Source: Acidimicrobiaceae bacterium (GTDB taxonomy: Bacteria > Actinomycetota > Acidimicrobiia > Acidimicrobiales > RAAP-2). Taken from it: a stretch of 64,000 bases of DNA. Shown here piece after piece: positions 42,097-50,687 of the stretch; the stretch's first letter is position 1, and each line of letters begins with the position of its first letter. The stretch covers positions 17,048 through 81,047 of the forward strand of contig PMLJ01000014.1 of the NCBI GenBank assembly GCA_003158855.1, in the 5' to 3' direction. The translations under genes and the position numbers were made by a program. The notes under the pieces were generated by a model. That model searched no databases, was not told where the DNA came from, and saw only the letters and a program-made list of their open reading frames with translations.

Positions 42097-43467
42097 TCAG
42101 CCGTGGCGCTCGAGAGAGCTGAGCAGTTTCTGAAAACGCTCGTCGTTGCTCTTGAATGGGTCCTTCAGCAGGACCGTGCGTTGCATCTCGTCGTTCAACT
42201 TGAGGTGTACCCAGTCAACGGTGTAGTCACGGCGCCACTCCTTGGCAGCCTTTATGAACGTGCCGCGCATGTGCGCGCGCGTCGTCGGCGGTGGCGTTCT
42301 CGAGGCCGTCGCGATGTCCTCGTCGGTCACCACGCGTTGGAGGTGGCCGCGGGCCTGGCGACGGTAGTAGAGACCGCGTTGGAAGTCGGTGTCGTGGTAG
42401 AGCAGGTCGATCAGGGCGATCTTCGGGTCGGTGAGCTCGACGCCGCTGCGCTCTCGTTCGCGCTCGATGATTTGAAGCTTCGCGATCCAGTCGACCCGGT
42501 CAGCCAGCAGCATCGGATCGCTACGATACTGCTCGATCACCTCGCGCCAGAGTTTCACCGCGTGGACCTGGTCGGCGGGGATATCGCGGCCTTGAATGAA
42601 TGACTCGGCGCGTTCGCAGAGGTCTTCTTGAATCTCGAGCGCCGTCATGTCGCGCCCGCTCAGGAGCCTCACCGGCTCCTTGCTCCAGAGGTCGTAGGAG
42701 ATATCGCGTAGGGCGTTGATGGGCGACGCCATGTTGTAGTCGCGCAGGACGGTGGTCTTGTCCTCGATCATCGCGAGCACGACTGCCGCGGTGCCGATCT
42801 TCAGGTACGTTGCGAACTCGCTCATGTTCGAGTCACCGACGATCACGTGGAGTCGGCGGTACTTCTCGGGGTCGGCGTGAGGCTCGTCGCGGGTGTTGAT
42901 GATCGGCCGGCTTCGCGTCGTCGCCGAGGAGATTGCCTCCCAGATATGCTCGGCGCGTTGACTCATTGAGTAGGACGTGCCCTTGATATTCGTGACGACC
43001 TTCCCCGCGCCGGTGAAGATCTGACGGCTGACCAGGTAAGGAATGAAGACCTGCTCGAGCCTGGTGAGATCCTCGATGCGATCGATGCAGTAGTTCTCGT
43101 GGCATCCGTACGAATTGCCGGTTGAATCGGTGTTGTTCTTGAACAGGTAGATGTCGCCGCGGATGCCCTCGTCGGCGAGCTGGCCCTGGGCGTAGTCAAC
43201 GAGTTCTCGAAGGATTGCCTCGCCGGCCTTGTCCTGGGCGACGACGTCGTGCAGCGTGTCGCACTCGGCGGTCGCGTACTCGGGGTGGCTTCCCACGTCG
43301 AGGTAGAGCCGGCTGCCGTTTTCCAGGAAGACGTTGCTCGAACGGCCCCACGCGACGACCTTGCGGAAGAGGAAACGCGACACTTCATCAGGACTGAGCC
43401 GACGTTGCCCCCGGAGCGTGAAGGTGATTCCGTATTCGGTTTCGATTCCGTAGATGCGCCGCAGCAT
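42097..43467 (-). CDS. pafA: Pup-protein ligase PafA
   Basis: A 456-residue ATP-dependent ligase that joins the C-terminal Glu of Pup to lysines of target proteins, marking them for the proteasome. The fold is that of carboxylate-amine ligases related to glutamine synthetase: RRIYGIETEYGITF with the Mg-binding Glu residues, SRLYLDVGSHPEYATAECD, KNNTDSTGNSYGCHENY and INTRDEPHADPEKYRRLHVI. It lacks the Dop-loop seen in its paralogue encoded 1.7 kb upstream. It follows prcA by 21 bp, so it is expressed with the proteasome. Confidence 0.96.
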   Translation of the reverse strand: MLRRIYGIETEYGITFTLRGQRRLSPDEVSRFLFRKVVAWGRSSNVFLENGSRLYLDVGSHPEYATAECDTLHDVVAQDKAGEAILRELVDYAQGQLADEGIRGDIYLFKNNTDSTGNSYGCHENYCIDRIEDLTRLEQVFIPYLVSRQIFTGAGKVVTNIKGTSYSMSQRAEHIWEAISSATTRSRPIINTRDEPHADPEKYRRLHVIVGDSNMSEFATYLKIGTAAVVLAMIEDKTTVLRDYNMASPINALRDISYDLWSKEPVRLLSGRDMTALEIQEDLCERAESFIQGRDIPADQVHAVKLWREVIEQYRSDPMLLADRVDWIAKLQIIERERERSGVELTDPKIALIDLLYHDTDFQRGLYYRRQARGHLQRVVTDEDIATASRTPPPTTRAHMRGTFIKAAKEWRRDYTVDWVHLKLNDEMQRTVLLKDPFKSNDERFQKLLSSLERHG

Positions 43468-43488
43468 GGTCTCGCCGTAGCCGATTTC

Positions 43489-44166
43489 TCAGCTAAGGAG
43501 CTCGCTGACCTGAGCGTCATCGAGACGGAGAAAGGTCCGTCGGTTTCCGCGGTCCTCAAGTATTCCCACTTCGAGGTCAGCGGTGGGAATGTTGCGCTCG
43601 GGTCCCGCGAGCGCGTTGACCGCATTCTTCAGTGTCTCCTTCAGGGGGTGGATCACTTCCTCGGAGGCGGCGAATCGCTCCCTGATCGTCTCCGCGTCCC
43701 CGCCCAAGACCGCGAAGCGGGCCTCGTCCGAGATGGTTCCCTCGTAGGCGACCCGGTACAACTTGGTGGGCCGGAACTTGCTGCCGAGCTGCGCGACGAG
43801 TATCTCCACCTCGAGGGGCTTTTGACCCTCGGTGAACATATCACCGAGGTGCTGGGCGTAGTAGTTGGCGAGGGCGCGAGCGTCAACATCTTCGCGCGAG
43901 TACGTAAAGCCGGTGCCGTCGGCCCAGCGGATGCCCGCTTCGCGAAGTCGGTCGAACTCGTTGTACTTGCCGACCCCGGCGAACGCGATGCGGTCGTAGA
44001 CCTCGGAGATCTTGTTGAGCGACGCCGACGGGTTCTCTGCGACGAGCAGAACACCGATGTCGTATATCGCCGCCACCATCGACCGTCCGCGCGCAATGCC
44101 CTTCTGGGCAAACTCCGCCCGGTCCTTGATGAGTTGCTCGGGCGACACGTAGAAGTAGTTGGTCAT
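43489..44166 (-). CDS. prcA: proteasome alpha subunit
   Basis: A 225-residue alpha-type subunit forming the outer rings of the 20S proteasome that gate entry. It begins with YVSPEQLIKDRAEFAQKGIARGRSMVA, the alpha-helix H0 region, and continues with VLLVAENPSASLNKISEVYDRIAFAGVGKYNEFDRLR, the usual core (quoted here in two parts of the protein). No catalytic N-terminal Thr is expected or present. It overlaps prcB by 4 bp (ATGA), giving matched amounts of the two subunits. Confidence 0.95.
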   Translation of the reverse strand: MTNYFYVSPEQLIKDRAEFAQKGIARGRSMVAAIYDIGVLLVAENPSASLNKISEVYDRIAFAGVGKYNEFDRLREAGIRWADGTGFTYSREDVDARALANYYAQHLGDMFTEGQKPLEVEILVAQLGSKFRPTKLYRVAYEGTISDEARFAVLGGDAETIRERFAASEEVIHPLKETLKNAVNALAGPERNIPTADLEVGILEDRGNRRTFLRLDDAQVSELLS

Positions 44167-44957
44167 CGGAGCGTTCCTCCGGCGACGCCCCCTGATTGGG
44201 TGCGTCGGTCGTTGATCGAGCGGAACCTGGCGCCCACCTCTGCGCCGGCGAGCTCCTGGAAGCCCGCTTCGGTGATGGTGACCATCATGGGAAAGAGATC
44301 GCGCACGAAGTCCGGTCCCCCCGTGGCCGGGTCGTTGTCGCCCGCTTCGTACAGCGCGAGCGCCCCGAGCTCGAGGGCCGCCTCGCGGTCGAGGTCGGAT
44401 CGAAACCCGAGGCGCAGCGCGCTCTCCGCGAAGGGCGAGCCCGATCCAATGGTCGCGAAGTCGAATCTCTCATAGCATCCTCCGGCTCCGTCGTATTCGA
44501 AGAGCCGACCGATCTGGTGGCTGGGGTCCCAGCCCGCCAGGAGGGGCAGCACGATGAGCGGGGTCGACAGGTTGTTTCGCTGAATGATCGGCGAGAGGTA
44601 GTTGGCCTTTCCCTCGAGGCTGAGCGATGAATCGGTCATCTTCTCGTAGTGCTCGAACGAGAGCTGGGCCATCTTGATGAACTCGATTCCCCGAGCGGCC
44701 GTGCCCGAGATCGCGATTGCCGTGAAACGGTCCGCTGCCTCGATCTTTCGCACGTCACGACTCGCGATATAGAAGCCCGTCGCCTGACGGTCCGCCACCA
44801 TGACGACGCCGGCGTTGTAGCGCACGGCGATGACGGTGGTGGCGTGGGGTGACTCAGCTGAACCGTGTGCCGAAGCGTTGGCCAGGCCGGACCCCTCGGC
44901 GTAGTGGAAGAAGGAGGGGCCCGGATCGTTGTGGGCGCTGAAGAGCGGTAAGCCCAC
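44163..44957 (-). CDS. prcB: proteasome beta subunit (catalytic)
   Basis: A 264-residue precursor. A 39-residue propeptide precedes the catalytic Thr40 in PHATTVIAVRY. In the mature chain Asp17 (VADRQAT) and Lys32 (SRDVRKI) follow; the usual Lys33 is shifted by a one-residue gap. The residue before the catalytic Thr is Ala, whereas Gly is the rule for self-cleaving beta subunits. The rest, with GSGSPFAESALR and ALYEAGDNDPATGGPD, is standard. It lies between pup (2-bp gap) and prcA. Confidence 0.94.
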   Translation of the reverse strand: MGLPLFSAHNDPGPSFFHYAEGSGLANASAHGSAESPHATTVIAVRYNAGVVMVADRQATGFYIASRDVRKIEAADRFTAIAISGTAARGIEFIKMAQLSFEHYEKMTDSSLSLEGKANYLSPIIQRNNLSTPLIVLPLLAGWDPSHQIGRLFEYDGAGGCYERFDFATIGSGSPFAESALRLGFRSDLDREAALELGALALYEAGDNDPATGGPDFVRDLFPMMVTITEAGFQELAGAEVGARFRSINDRRTQSGGVAGGTLR

Positions 44958-44959
44958 GG

Positions 44960-45154
44960 TTACTCGCCACCCTTTTGGACGTAGTTGCGAACGAACTCCT
45001 CCGCGTTCTCCTCGAGAACCTCGTCGATCTCGTCGAGAAGGTCATCGAGCTCGGCCTTCAGTTGGTCGCCTTTCGTGGCGTCCACCGGGACGTCGACGGT
45101 GGAGTCTTTCGCGCGCTCAGTGCGCTGTTTCTGGATTCGCTCTTGTTCAGTCAT
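44960..45154 (-). CDS. pup: prokaryotic ubiquitin-like protein Pup
   Basis: A 64-residue disordered tag protein. The coiled region LKAELDDLLDEIDEVLEENA binds the coiled coil of the ATPase, and the C-terminus FVRNYVQKGGE ends in Gly-Gly-Glu. Because Glu is already encoded, Pup here does not need deamidation before PafA can use it, unlike the GGQ form of mycobacteria. It sits 9 bp after dop and 2 bp before prcB in the same operon. Confidence 0.96.
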   Translation of the reverse strand: MTEQERIQKQRTERAKDSTVDVPVDATKGDQLKAELDDLLDEIDEVLEENAEEFVRNYVQKGGE

Positions 45155-45163
45155 AGATCCGTT

Positions 45164-46651
45164 CTACCTGTCTAGTGCTTCGAGAAGGTCATCTGCCGTT
45201 GGACTCACTTTTAGCAAATCCTCGGTGAGGGCGGCGGTACCTCGCAGAGGATCCATCATGGGAACCCGCTGAAGGGGTCCCTCGCCTAGATCAAAGACCA
45301 CCGAATCCCAGTTCGCCGCTACGATTTGGTCGGGGTATCGTGCCACGCACTGACCCCGAAAAAAGGCCCTCGTTGTCGTAGGCGGGTTGTGAACGGCTTC
45401 ACGAACAATTTCATCATCCTGTAATGTGCGAAGCCCGACTCGCTGGGCCAAGGATCGCTGAGGGCGAATGTCGTGGTATTGCAGATCGATCGCTCGGAGC
45501 TTCGCATCGTCATCCTCGAGCCGGTATCGGTCCTGGATTCCTTTCACGATGCGCAACTTCGCCACCCAGTCGACGCGGTCCGCCACCGATTCGGTGTCGT
45601 CGCGAACTCCGTCGAGCATCTCGCGCCACTGCTCGAGGATGAAGGACACTTCGTCCCCTGGCCCAACGGCCTCTCCCCCGCGGCGTTCCACGTAGCTCGC
45701 CGCCATGGTCCAGAGTTCGTCTTGAAAGTCCCACGCGCTTCGCCACTTGTTGTCCTCGCAGATCTCGACGGCGCTCAAGGTGGTATCGAGGGAATACGCG
45801 CGAACCGCACGGACGGGGTGTCGTGGGGCGCTCGGGAAGGCCTGGGCTCCTTCGTCCTCTAGCAACGCGAGCAAGAGCGCGGTCGAGCCAAGTTTCACCA
45901 GCGTCGCGAATTGGCTCAGGTTCGCGTCGCCGATGATCACGTGGAGCCGGCGAAACCGCTCGGCGTCGCTGTGGGGTTCGTCGCGGGTGTTGATGATCGG
46001 ACGCTTGAGCGTGGTCTCGAGTCCCACGACCTCCTCGAAGAACTCGGCGCGCTGGCTCAACTGGAAGAACGGATCAGCGTCGAGACCGTGCGGGGTCTCG
46101 GCGCCAACCTTGCCGGCGCCAACCACGACCTGGCGCGAGACGAAGTGGGGCACCATGGCGCGGATGATGCTGGAGAACTCGACATCGCGGCTCACCAGGT
46201 AGTTCTCGTGAGTTCCGTAGGAGTTGCCCTTGCCGTCGGAGTTGTTCTTGTACAGCGTGATTGCCTGGCCGGGCTCGAGTGATTCGTTGGCCACCGTGAG
46301 GGCGCGTCGCATCACCTCTTCGCCCGCGACGTCGTACAGCGTGGCCTCAAGAGGGGTGCGGCACTCGGGTGAGGAGTACTCGGGGTGCGCATGGTCGACG
46401 TAGAGCCGCGCCCCGTTGGTGAGCACCGTGTTTGCGAGATGGGTCTCGACAATCGGCGCGAATGACGTGAGCCCGACCAACCCTCTCGCGTCGAGGTCGG
46501 GCGTTTCGCCGTGGAAGTCCCAATTGATCCGGGTGCGGCCCTGATGGGCGTAGGCGTTCACGATGATGCTCGACGACGTGATCGGATCCACGTCAGGTCC
46601 TCCGGCGATTCCGTACTCGGTCTCGATGCCGAGCACCTTCGCTATGGCCAT
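45164..46651 (-). CDS. dop: depupylase/deamidase Dop
   Basis: A 495-residue PafA paralogue that removes Pup from tagged proteins. It starts AIAKVLGIETEYGIAGG and carries an insertion (about 40-60, INWDFHGETPDLDARGLVG) in the place of the Dop-loop. GARLYVDHAHPEYSSPEC, YKNNSDGKGNSYGTHENY and NTRDEPHSDAERFRRLHVI parallel PafA. ATG 46651 is chosen because it gives the canonical N-terminus and lies 4 bp after the arc stop; the open frame extends 16 codons further. As Pup ends in Glu here, depupylation should be its only task. Confidence 0.95.
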   Translation of the reverse strand: MAIAKVLGIETEYGIAGGPDVDPITSSSIIVNAYAHQGRTRINWDFHGETPDLDARGLVGLTSFAPIVETHLANTVLTNGARLYVDHAHPEYSSPECRTPLEATLYDVAGEEVMRRALTVANESLEPGQAITLYKNNSDGKGNSYGTHENYLVSRDVEFSSIIRAMVPHFVSRQVVVGAGKVGAETPHGLDADPFFQLSQRAEFFEEVVGLETTLKRPIINTRDEPHSDAERFRRLHVIIGDANLSQFATLVKLGSTALLLALLEDEGAQAFPSAPRHPVRAVRAYSLDTTLSAVEICEDNKWRSAWDFQDELWTMAASYVERRGGEAVGPGDEVSFILEQWREMLDGVRDDTESVADRVDWVAKLRIVKGIQDRYRLEDDDAKLRAIDLQYHDIRPQRSLAQRVGLRTLQDDEIVREAVHNPPTTTRAFFRGQCVARYPDQIVAANWDSVVFDLGEGPLQRVPMMDPLRGTAALTEDLLKVSPTADDLLEALDR

Positions 46652-46655
46652 GGCT

Positions 46656-48401
46656 CTAGAGGTACTGGCCGGTGCCGACGTGTTGAATCGAACGCCCACC
46701 CTTGACGTCAGTCTCTTCCCGGTTGATTAACGTGCGAATGAAGATGATCCTCTCGCCCTTCTTACCCGAGATGCGAGCCCAGTCGTCGGGGTTCGTCGTG
46801 TTCGGAAGGTCCTCGTTCTCACGGAACTCCTGGCGTATGGACTCGATGAGGTCGTCACTGCGCAGCCCCCTGCCCTTGCCGGCGATCTCTCGCTTCACGG
46901 CGAGCTTCTTGGCCCGGCGAACGATGTTCTCGATCATGGCTCCGGAGGCGAAGTCCTTGAAGTACAGGATCTCCTTGTCGCCGCCCTGGTACGTCACCTC
47001 GAGGAACCGGTTCGAGTCGTCGATCCGGTACATGGCGGTGACGGTCTCCTCAATCATCGAACGCACCGCCTTCTCGCGGTCCCCGCCGCCGAGCGCCAGA
47101 ATCAACTGCTCGTCGATTGGCAAGTCGGTGTGCAGGTAGCGCTCGAAGATCTGCGCCGCGGCTTCGGCGTTGGGCCGCTCAATCTTGATCTTCACGTCCA
47201 GGCGCCCCGGACGCAGGATGGCTGGGTCGATCAGATCCTCGCGGTTCGTGGCGCCGATGACGATTACGTCGCGAAGCGATTCCACGCCGTCGATCTCGGC
47301 CAGGAGCTGGGGAACAATGGTCGATTCCATGTCCGAGCTGATGCCGGTTCCCCGGGTGCGAAACAGCGAGTCCATTTCGTCGAAGAAGACAATGACGGGA
47401 ACTCCCTCTTCGGCCTTCTCACGTGCTCGCTGAAACACCAGCCTGATTTGACGCTCCGTCTCCCCCACGTACTTGTTGAGCAACTCGGGCCCCTTGATAT
47501 TGAGGAAGTATGAGCGCACATTGCGGTTGCCCGTGAGTTCGGCGACCTTCTGGGAGAGCGAGTTGGCGACCGCCTTCGCGATGAGGGTCTTGCCGCAGCC
47601 CGGAGGTCCGTAGAGCAGGATCCCCTTGGGCGCCGGAAGCTCGTAGTCCTGAAACAGCGCGCGGTGCAGGTACGGCAGCTCCACTGCGTCCGTGATCGAT
47701 TCAATCTGCTCGTCGAGGCCGCCAACGTCCGCGTAGGTGATGTCGGGAACTTCTTCGAGCACAAGCTCCTCGGCCTCTTGTCGAACTAGTTTCTCGGTCA
47801 GCAGGTTCGATCGTAGGTCGAGCAGCAGCGCATCGCCGCTTCGAAGCTTGATGCCGCGAAGCGAGTCGGCCAGCTCCACAACGCGTTCTTCGTCGGCCCT
47901 CGCGTAGACGAGCACGCGGCGGGCGTCGATGACTTCCTTCACGGTCACGACCTCACCCTGCCCGTCGGAGTCGCGCACGCCAATCACGGTGAAGGACTCG
48001 TTGAGTACGACCTCGTTGCCGCGGTCGATCTGTCCGGGGTCAAGGGCCGGATGAAGCGCGACGCGCATCTTTCTTCCCGAGGCGAAGATGTCAACCGAGC
48101 CGTCGTCGTTGAAGTCGATGAACGTCCCGTACACCGCCGGCGGTTGGGTGAGCTTCTCGACCTCTTCGCGAAGCGCCGCAATCTGATCTCTCGTCTGTTG
48201 AATCGTAATCGTCAGCTTCTCGTTGCTCGAACGAGTTTGAGCCAGCTGCCCGCGTGCTTCGAGGAGCCTCTCCTCGAGCATCTCAATACGTCGATTGGCC
48301 TGGTCGACGTCGCTCAACGTGAAGTCACGAGCGGCGATGACCACGATCTGGTCTTCGTCTTCACTCTCGTTTGGATGGTCAAAACGGTCTGAACGGTCCA
48401 T
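46656..48401 (-). CDS. arc: proteasome-associated AAA ATPase ARC/Mpa
   Basis: A 581-residue hexameric unfoldase that feeds pupylated proteins into the proteasome. Residues ~28-85 form the Pup-binding coiled coil ([19 protein letters not shown]), two OB domains follow (~90-230), then the AAA domain with Walker [14 protein letters not shown], Walker [12 protein letters not shown] and the arginine-finger region [19 protein letters not shown]. It ends GTGQYL; the penultimate Tyr is the activator that docks on the 20S ring. It heads the operon arc-dop-pup-prcB-prcA-pafA from a leaderless promoter. Confidence 0.96.
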   Translation of the reverse strand: MDRSDRFDHPNESEDEDQIVVIAARDFTLSDVDQANRRIEMLEERLLEARGQLAQTRSSNEKLTITIQQTRDQIAALREEVEKLTQPPAVYGTFIDFNDDGSVDIFASGRKMRVALHPALDPGQIDRGNEVVLNESFTVIGVRDSDGQGEVVTVKEVIDARRVLVYARADEERVVELADSLRGIKLRSGDALLLDLRSNLLTEKLVRQEAEELVLEEVPDITYADVGGLDEQIESITDAVELPYLHRALFQDYELPAPKGILLYGPPGCGKTLIAKAVANSLSQKVAELTGNRNVRSYFLNIKGPELLNKYVGETERQIRLVFQRAREKAEEGVPVIVFFDEMDSLFRTRGTGISSDMESTIVPQLLAEIDGVESLRDVIVIGATNREDLIDPAILRPGRLDVKIKIERPNAEAAAQIFERYLHTDLPIDEQLILALGGGDREKAVRSMIEETVTAMYRIDDSNRFLEVTYQGGDKEILYFKDFASGAMIENIVRRAKKLAVKREIAGKGRGLRSDDLIESIRQEFRENEDLPNTTNPDDWARISGKKGERIIFIRTLINREETDVKGGRSIQHVGTGQYL

Positions 48402-48407
48402 ATCGCC

Positions 48408-48413
48408 ACCCTA
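48408..48413 (-). promoter_or_regulatory. -10 element TAGGGT, leaderless start of the proteasome operon
   Basis: On the minus strand TAGGGT ends 6 nt before the arc ATG at 48401. It is the only promoter candidate seen before pafA ends, so it probably drives arc through pafA. Confidence 0.5.
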
Positions 48414-48499
48414 GGTGAGGCGGAAGCAGTTGTCACCTTTATGATTAAAGACTTGAGCCGCTAATGTAAATGGACTACATGGCCACGGAGGGCAAGAAA

Positions 48500-48736
48500 A
48501 TGAAGGTTTGGATCGACCAGGACCTGTGTACTGGTGACGGACTCTGCGAAGAGATTTGCCCCTCGGTGTTCACGTTGCTCGACGACGGACTGGCCTACGT
48601 CAAAGATGGCGACGAGGTGAAGAGCACCCCGGGCGGCGCCGAAGGTTTGGCCGTCGTTCCGGCGGAATTCGAAGACGCGGTGACCGAGGCCTCGGAAGAG
48701 TGCCCCGGCGAGTGCATCTTCATCGAGAAGGACTAG
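48500..48736 (+). CDS. small ferredoxin
   Basis: A 78-residue electron carrier. Ligand candidates are C10, C16 and C20-P21 in CTGDGLCEEICP, with Asp13 replacing the second Cys of the CxxCxxCxxxCP pattern, and C68 or C72 in EECPGECIF. Asp in that place is typical of [3Fe-4S] or convertible clusters of P450-type ferredoxins. ATG 48500 has a GGAGGG Shine-Dalgarno 7 nt upstream; an in-frame ATG at 48470 is less likely. It is divergent from arc and its stop shares CTAG with trmI. It could serve the P450 of this window, but that is speculation. Confidence 0.88.
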   Translation: MKVWIDQDLCTGDGLCEEICPSVFTLLDDGLAYVKDGDEVKSTPGGAEGLAVVPAEFEDAVTEASEECPGECIFIEKD

Positions 48737-49521
48737 CCGTCCTGCTCCACTCGGCGCACCAAGCGCCGCGCCGACGTCAGAAATCCTGTGTGAGCCACCA
48801 TTCGGTGGTCTGGACGTACTGATCGGCCGTCGATGTGCCATGTTCGACGAAGGATCTCAACCGTCTCCTCCAAGCCGAACGAGTACTGGCGCAACGTCTC
48901 TCGTAGCAACTGCGTTTGATTGATCGTTGGCAGGTACGCGAGGAGGATTCCACCGGGGCGAAGGGCGTGTTCGGCGTGTTTTACGACATCCCACGGTTCG
49001 GGCATGTCGAGGATGATCCGATCGAGATCCTCTTCGTCAATCCCCTGGGTGACGTCGCGAATGTGAATGTCGTACGCGACGTCGGTGCCGAGCATGTCGT
49101 GGACGTTCTTCGTCGCCTGTTGGGCGAAGTCTTCTCGGATCTCGTAGCCGGTTATGAGTGCCCCGGCGCGAAGCAGCGTCATCGAAAGCGCCCCCGAGCC
49201 AATCCCCGCCTCCAAGACCCGCATCCCGGGTCCGATGTCGGCCTGCATCAGGATCGCCCCAAGGTCCTTGGGATAGATCACCTGGGCGCCTCGGGGCATC
49301 TTCAAGACCACGTCGGACAATGTGGGGCGAAGCACCAGGAAGCTCCGCTCGGTGTTGCCCTTGATGACCGATCCCTCGAGGGCGCCGATGACGTCGTTGT
49401 GCTGGACGATGCCCGCGTGCGTGTGAAACGCCGCGCCCTCTCGCAGGTTGATCAGGTAGTGACGATCCTTGGCGTCGATCAGCATGACCCGCTCGCCTTC
49501 CTTCAGTTCTGCGTTGCTCAC
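48733..49521 (-). CDS. trmI: tRNA (adenine-58-N1)-methyltransferase TrmI
   Basis: A 262-residue SAM-dependent enzyme that methylates A58 of the T loop, as Rv2118c does near the proteasome genes in M. tuberculosis. The SAM motif is VLEAGIGSGALSMTLLRAG near residue 100, with the catalytic DMPEPWDVVKHAEHAL near 170 (the usual D-x-P-x-P-W). The N-terminal domain has GAAFHTHAGIVQHNDVIG. It forms tetramers in known relatives. It ends the operon of small genes upstream, overlapping the previous one by 4 bp. Confidence 0.94.
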   Translation of the reverse strand: MSNAELKEGERVMLIDAKDRHYLINLREGAAFHTHAGIVQHNDVIGALEGSVIKGNTERSFLVLRPTLSDVVLKMPRGAQVIYPKDLGAILMQADIGPGMRVLEAGIGSGALSMTLLRAGALITGYEIREDFAQQATKNVHDMLGTDVAYDIHIRDVTQGIDEEDLDRIILDMPEPWDVVKHAEHALRPGGILLAYLPTINQTQLLRETLRQYSFGLEETVEILRRTWHIDGRSVRPDHRMVAHTGFLTSARRLVRRVEQDG

Positions 49522-49685
49522 GCGCTCTTCCTCTTCGCACGTTTGCCAGCGTTAGCGGCGCGCTTGTCTATGAAGCGAAACAACGCGATCGCCCCCGCGA
49601 TGGAGACCCAACGGGGTGACTTCTGCGCCCACGCCCTTCCCAGGGTCGCGGCCAGACCAATTCGAAATAGCCGTCGCAGGATCAA
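49518..49685 (-). CDS. small basic membrane-associated protein
   Basis: A 55-residue protein starting with TTG 49685, which overlaps the previous stop as TTGA; a GTG at 49730 would give a longer form overlapping the neighbour by 49 bp. One short hydrophobic stretch (WVSIAGAIALFRFI) lies between basic ends, RRLFRIG and RAANAGKRAKRKS. I do not recognise it. Coupled overlaps on both sides support that it is real. Confidence 0.55.
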   Translation of the reverse strand: MILRRLFRIGLAATLGRAWAQKSPRWVSIAGAIALFRFIDKRAANAGKRAKRKSA

Positions 49686-49876
49686 CGCCGGCGCCTCGGA
49701 CGGGACCGTCGACCGCGGATCCAGCCCCACACGTAACCGGTGAAGAGGCCGCCCAAGCCGACCGCCGCGGTCGTGGAGCCCTGTGACGTCAGAGAACTCC
49801 CCTTTGAAAGTTCGTCGGGCAAGAGCGCTCGGATCGACAGCTCGAGGTCACGCCTGGTCGGAGACTGCTCGGTCAC
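49682..49876 (-). CDS. small membrane protein of the trmI operon
   Basis: A 64-residue protein from GTG 49876 (GTGA overlap with the gene before). It has a polar helical start (TEQSPTRRDLELSIRALLPDEL), a glycine-rich hydrophobic segment TTAAVGLGGLFTGYVWGWIRG and a strongly basic tail RRSRPRRRR. It looks like a single-span protein with a cytoplasmic tail. Unrecognised, and the open frame further upstream is the shadow of the holin-like gene. Confidence 0.6.
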   Translation of the reverse strand: MTEQSPTRRDLELSIRALLPDELSKGSSLTSQGSTTAAVGLGGLFTGYVWGWIRGRRSRPRRRR

Positions 49877-50232
49877 TTGGTTGCCTTGAGCCGCCGCTTG
49901 GCGGCTCCGCTCACTATCCGCCAGAGCGTTAGTCCGGCCACCCCGGCCGCGATGAGGGCGACGATGAGGTAAGGGAGCCAGGAAAGGCTGCCGTCGAGGA
50001 CCCGGAACTGCTCCTGGAGGAAACGCAGCGTGCCGAGCAGGAGCATCGTGACGCCGAAACCCACGAAAATGCTGCCGAGGGCGCCGTAGAGAATAAACCG
50101 ACCCATCTCCTTGAGGGGCTGCACCGTCTCTTCCTTGATGTATTGGACGAAAAGGTCGCGAATTTCCTCGAGGTCGCGCTGGATGGTTGCGCCTCGAAGG
50201 AACTTGCGCCACGGCGGGTTCTTCACGCTCAA
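49873..50232 (-). CDS. phage-holin-like family membrane protein
   Basis: A 119-residue protein with two hydrophobic helices (FILYGALGSIFVGFGVTMLLL, given here as about residues 45-65, and LPYLIVALIAAGVAGLTLW, about 87-105). An N-terminal amphipathic helix with RDLEEIRDLFVQYIKEETVQPL precedes them. This is the plan of the actinobacterial holin-X/DUF1469-type proteins, which are chromosomal membrane proteins rather than phage lysis factors. The start codon is TTG 50232 or GTG 50226. It is 3 bp after the thioesterase stop. Confidence 0.65.
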   Translation of the reverse strand: MSVKNPPWRKFLRGATIQRDLEEIRDLFVQYIKEETVQPLKEMGRFILYGALGSIFVGFGVTMLLLGTLRFLQEQFRVLDGSLSWLPYLIVALIAAGVAGLTLWRIVSGAAKRRLKATK

Positions 50233-50235
50233 AGC

Positions 50236-50637
50236 CTACTCAGTGCGTTCCCTGATGAGGTACGAGGAGCTCGCGGTGGCGACGAGTTCGCCACGATGGT
50301 TGACAATGCGCCCCTCCAGGAAGGAGATCACGCTTCCGGCCTTCAAGACCCTCGCAGTACAGGTGAGTTCGTCGCCCAAATGCGCCGCGCGCAGAAACGA
50401 GACCTTCATCTCAGTGTTGGCGACCGACACCCTGCGTCCCCCCGCCGCGCCGGTCACCGCCGAGGCGCCCATCGCGGAGTCGAGCATCGCGGAAAGAAAG
50501 CCGCCCTGGACAACGCCCGCCGGGTTGAGAAAGCGTTCGTCGACGCGCATCGACCAGATCGTCGTTCCGGGAGCCGATTTGTCAACGCAGGTCAGACCCA
50601 GCGTAAGGTCGCAGTTCGGCGGTATTTGTAGGGCCAC
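50236..50637 (-). CDS. PaaI-type hotdog-fold thioesterase
   Basis: A 133-residue acyl-CoA thioesterase. The family core is NPAGVVQGGFLSAMLDSAMGA, where the Asp/Gly-rich turn before the central helix holds the active site, followed by TEMKVSFLRAAHLGDELTC. PaaI-like enzymes hydrolyse (hydroxy)phenylacetyl-CoA and other acyl-CoAs. It is the first gene of a unit that continues through three small membrane proteins to trmI, started by a leaderless promoter. The substrate is unknown. Confidence 0.88.
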   Translation of the reverse strand: MALQIPPNCDLTLGLTCVDKSAPGTTIWSMRVDERFLNPAGVVQGGFLSAMLDSAMGASAVTGAAGGRRVSVANTEMKVSFLRAAHLGDELTCTARVLKAGSVISFLEGRIVNHRGELVATASSSYLIRERTE

Positions 50638-50643
50638 CGTCCA

Positions 50644-50649
50644 AGGCTA
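50644..50649 (-). promoter_or_regulatory. -10 element TAGCCT, leaderless start of the thioesterase-trmI operon
   Basis: On the minus strand TAGCCT ends 6 nt before the GTG at 50637. Confidence 0.5.
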
Positions 50650-50687
50650 CCGTCGGCGTCCTCCCAAACGGGTGGTGCGGGATTCAC

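Noticed and set aside
49873-50232. Prophage origin for the holin-like gene
   Set aside because: Other phage genes are absent and it is embedded in a conserved-looking operon with trmI; chromosomal holin-X-like proteins are common in Actinobacteria.
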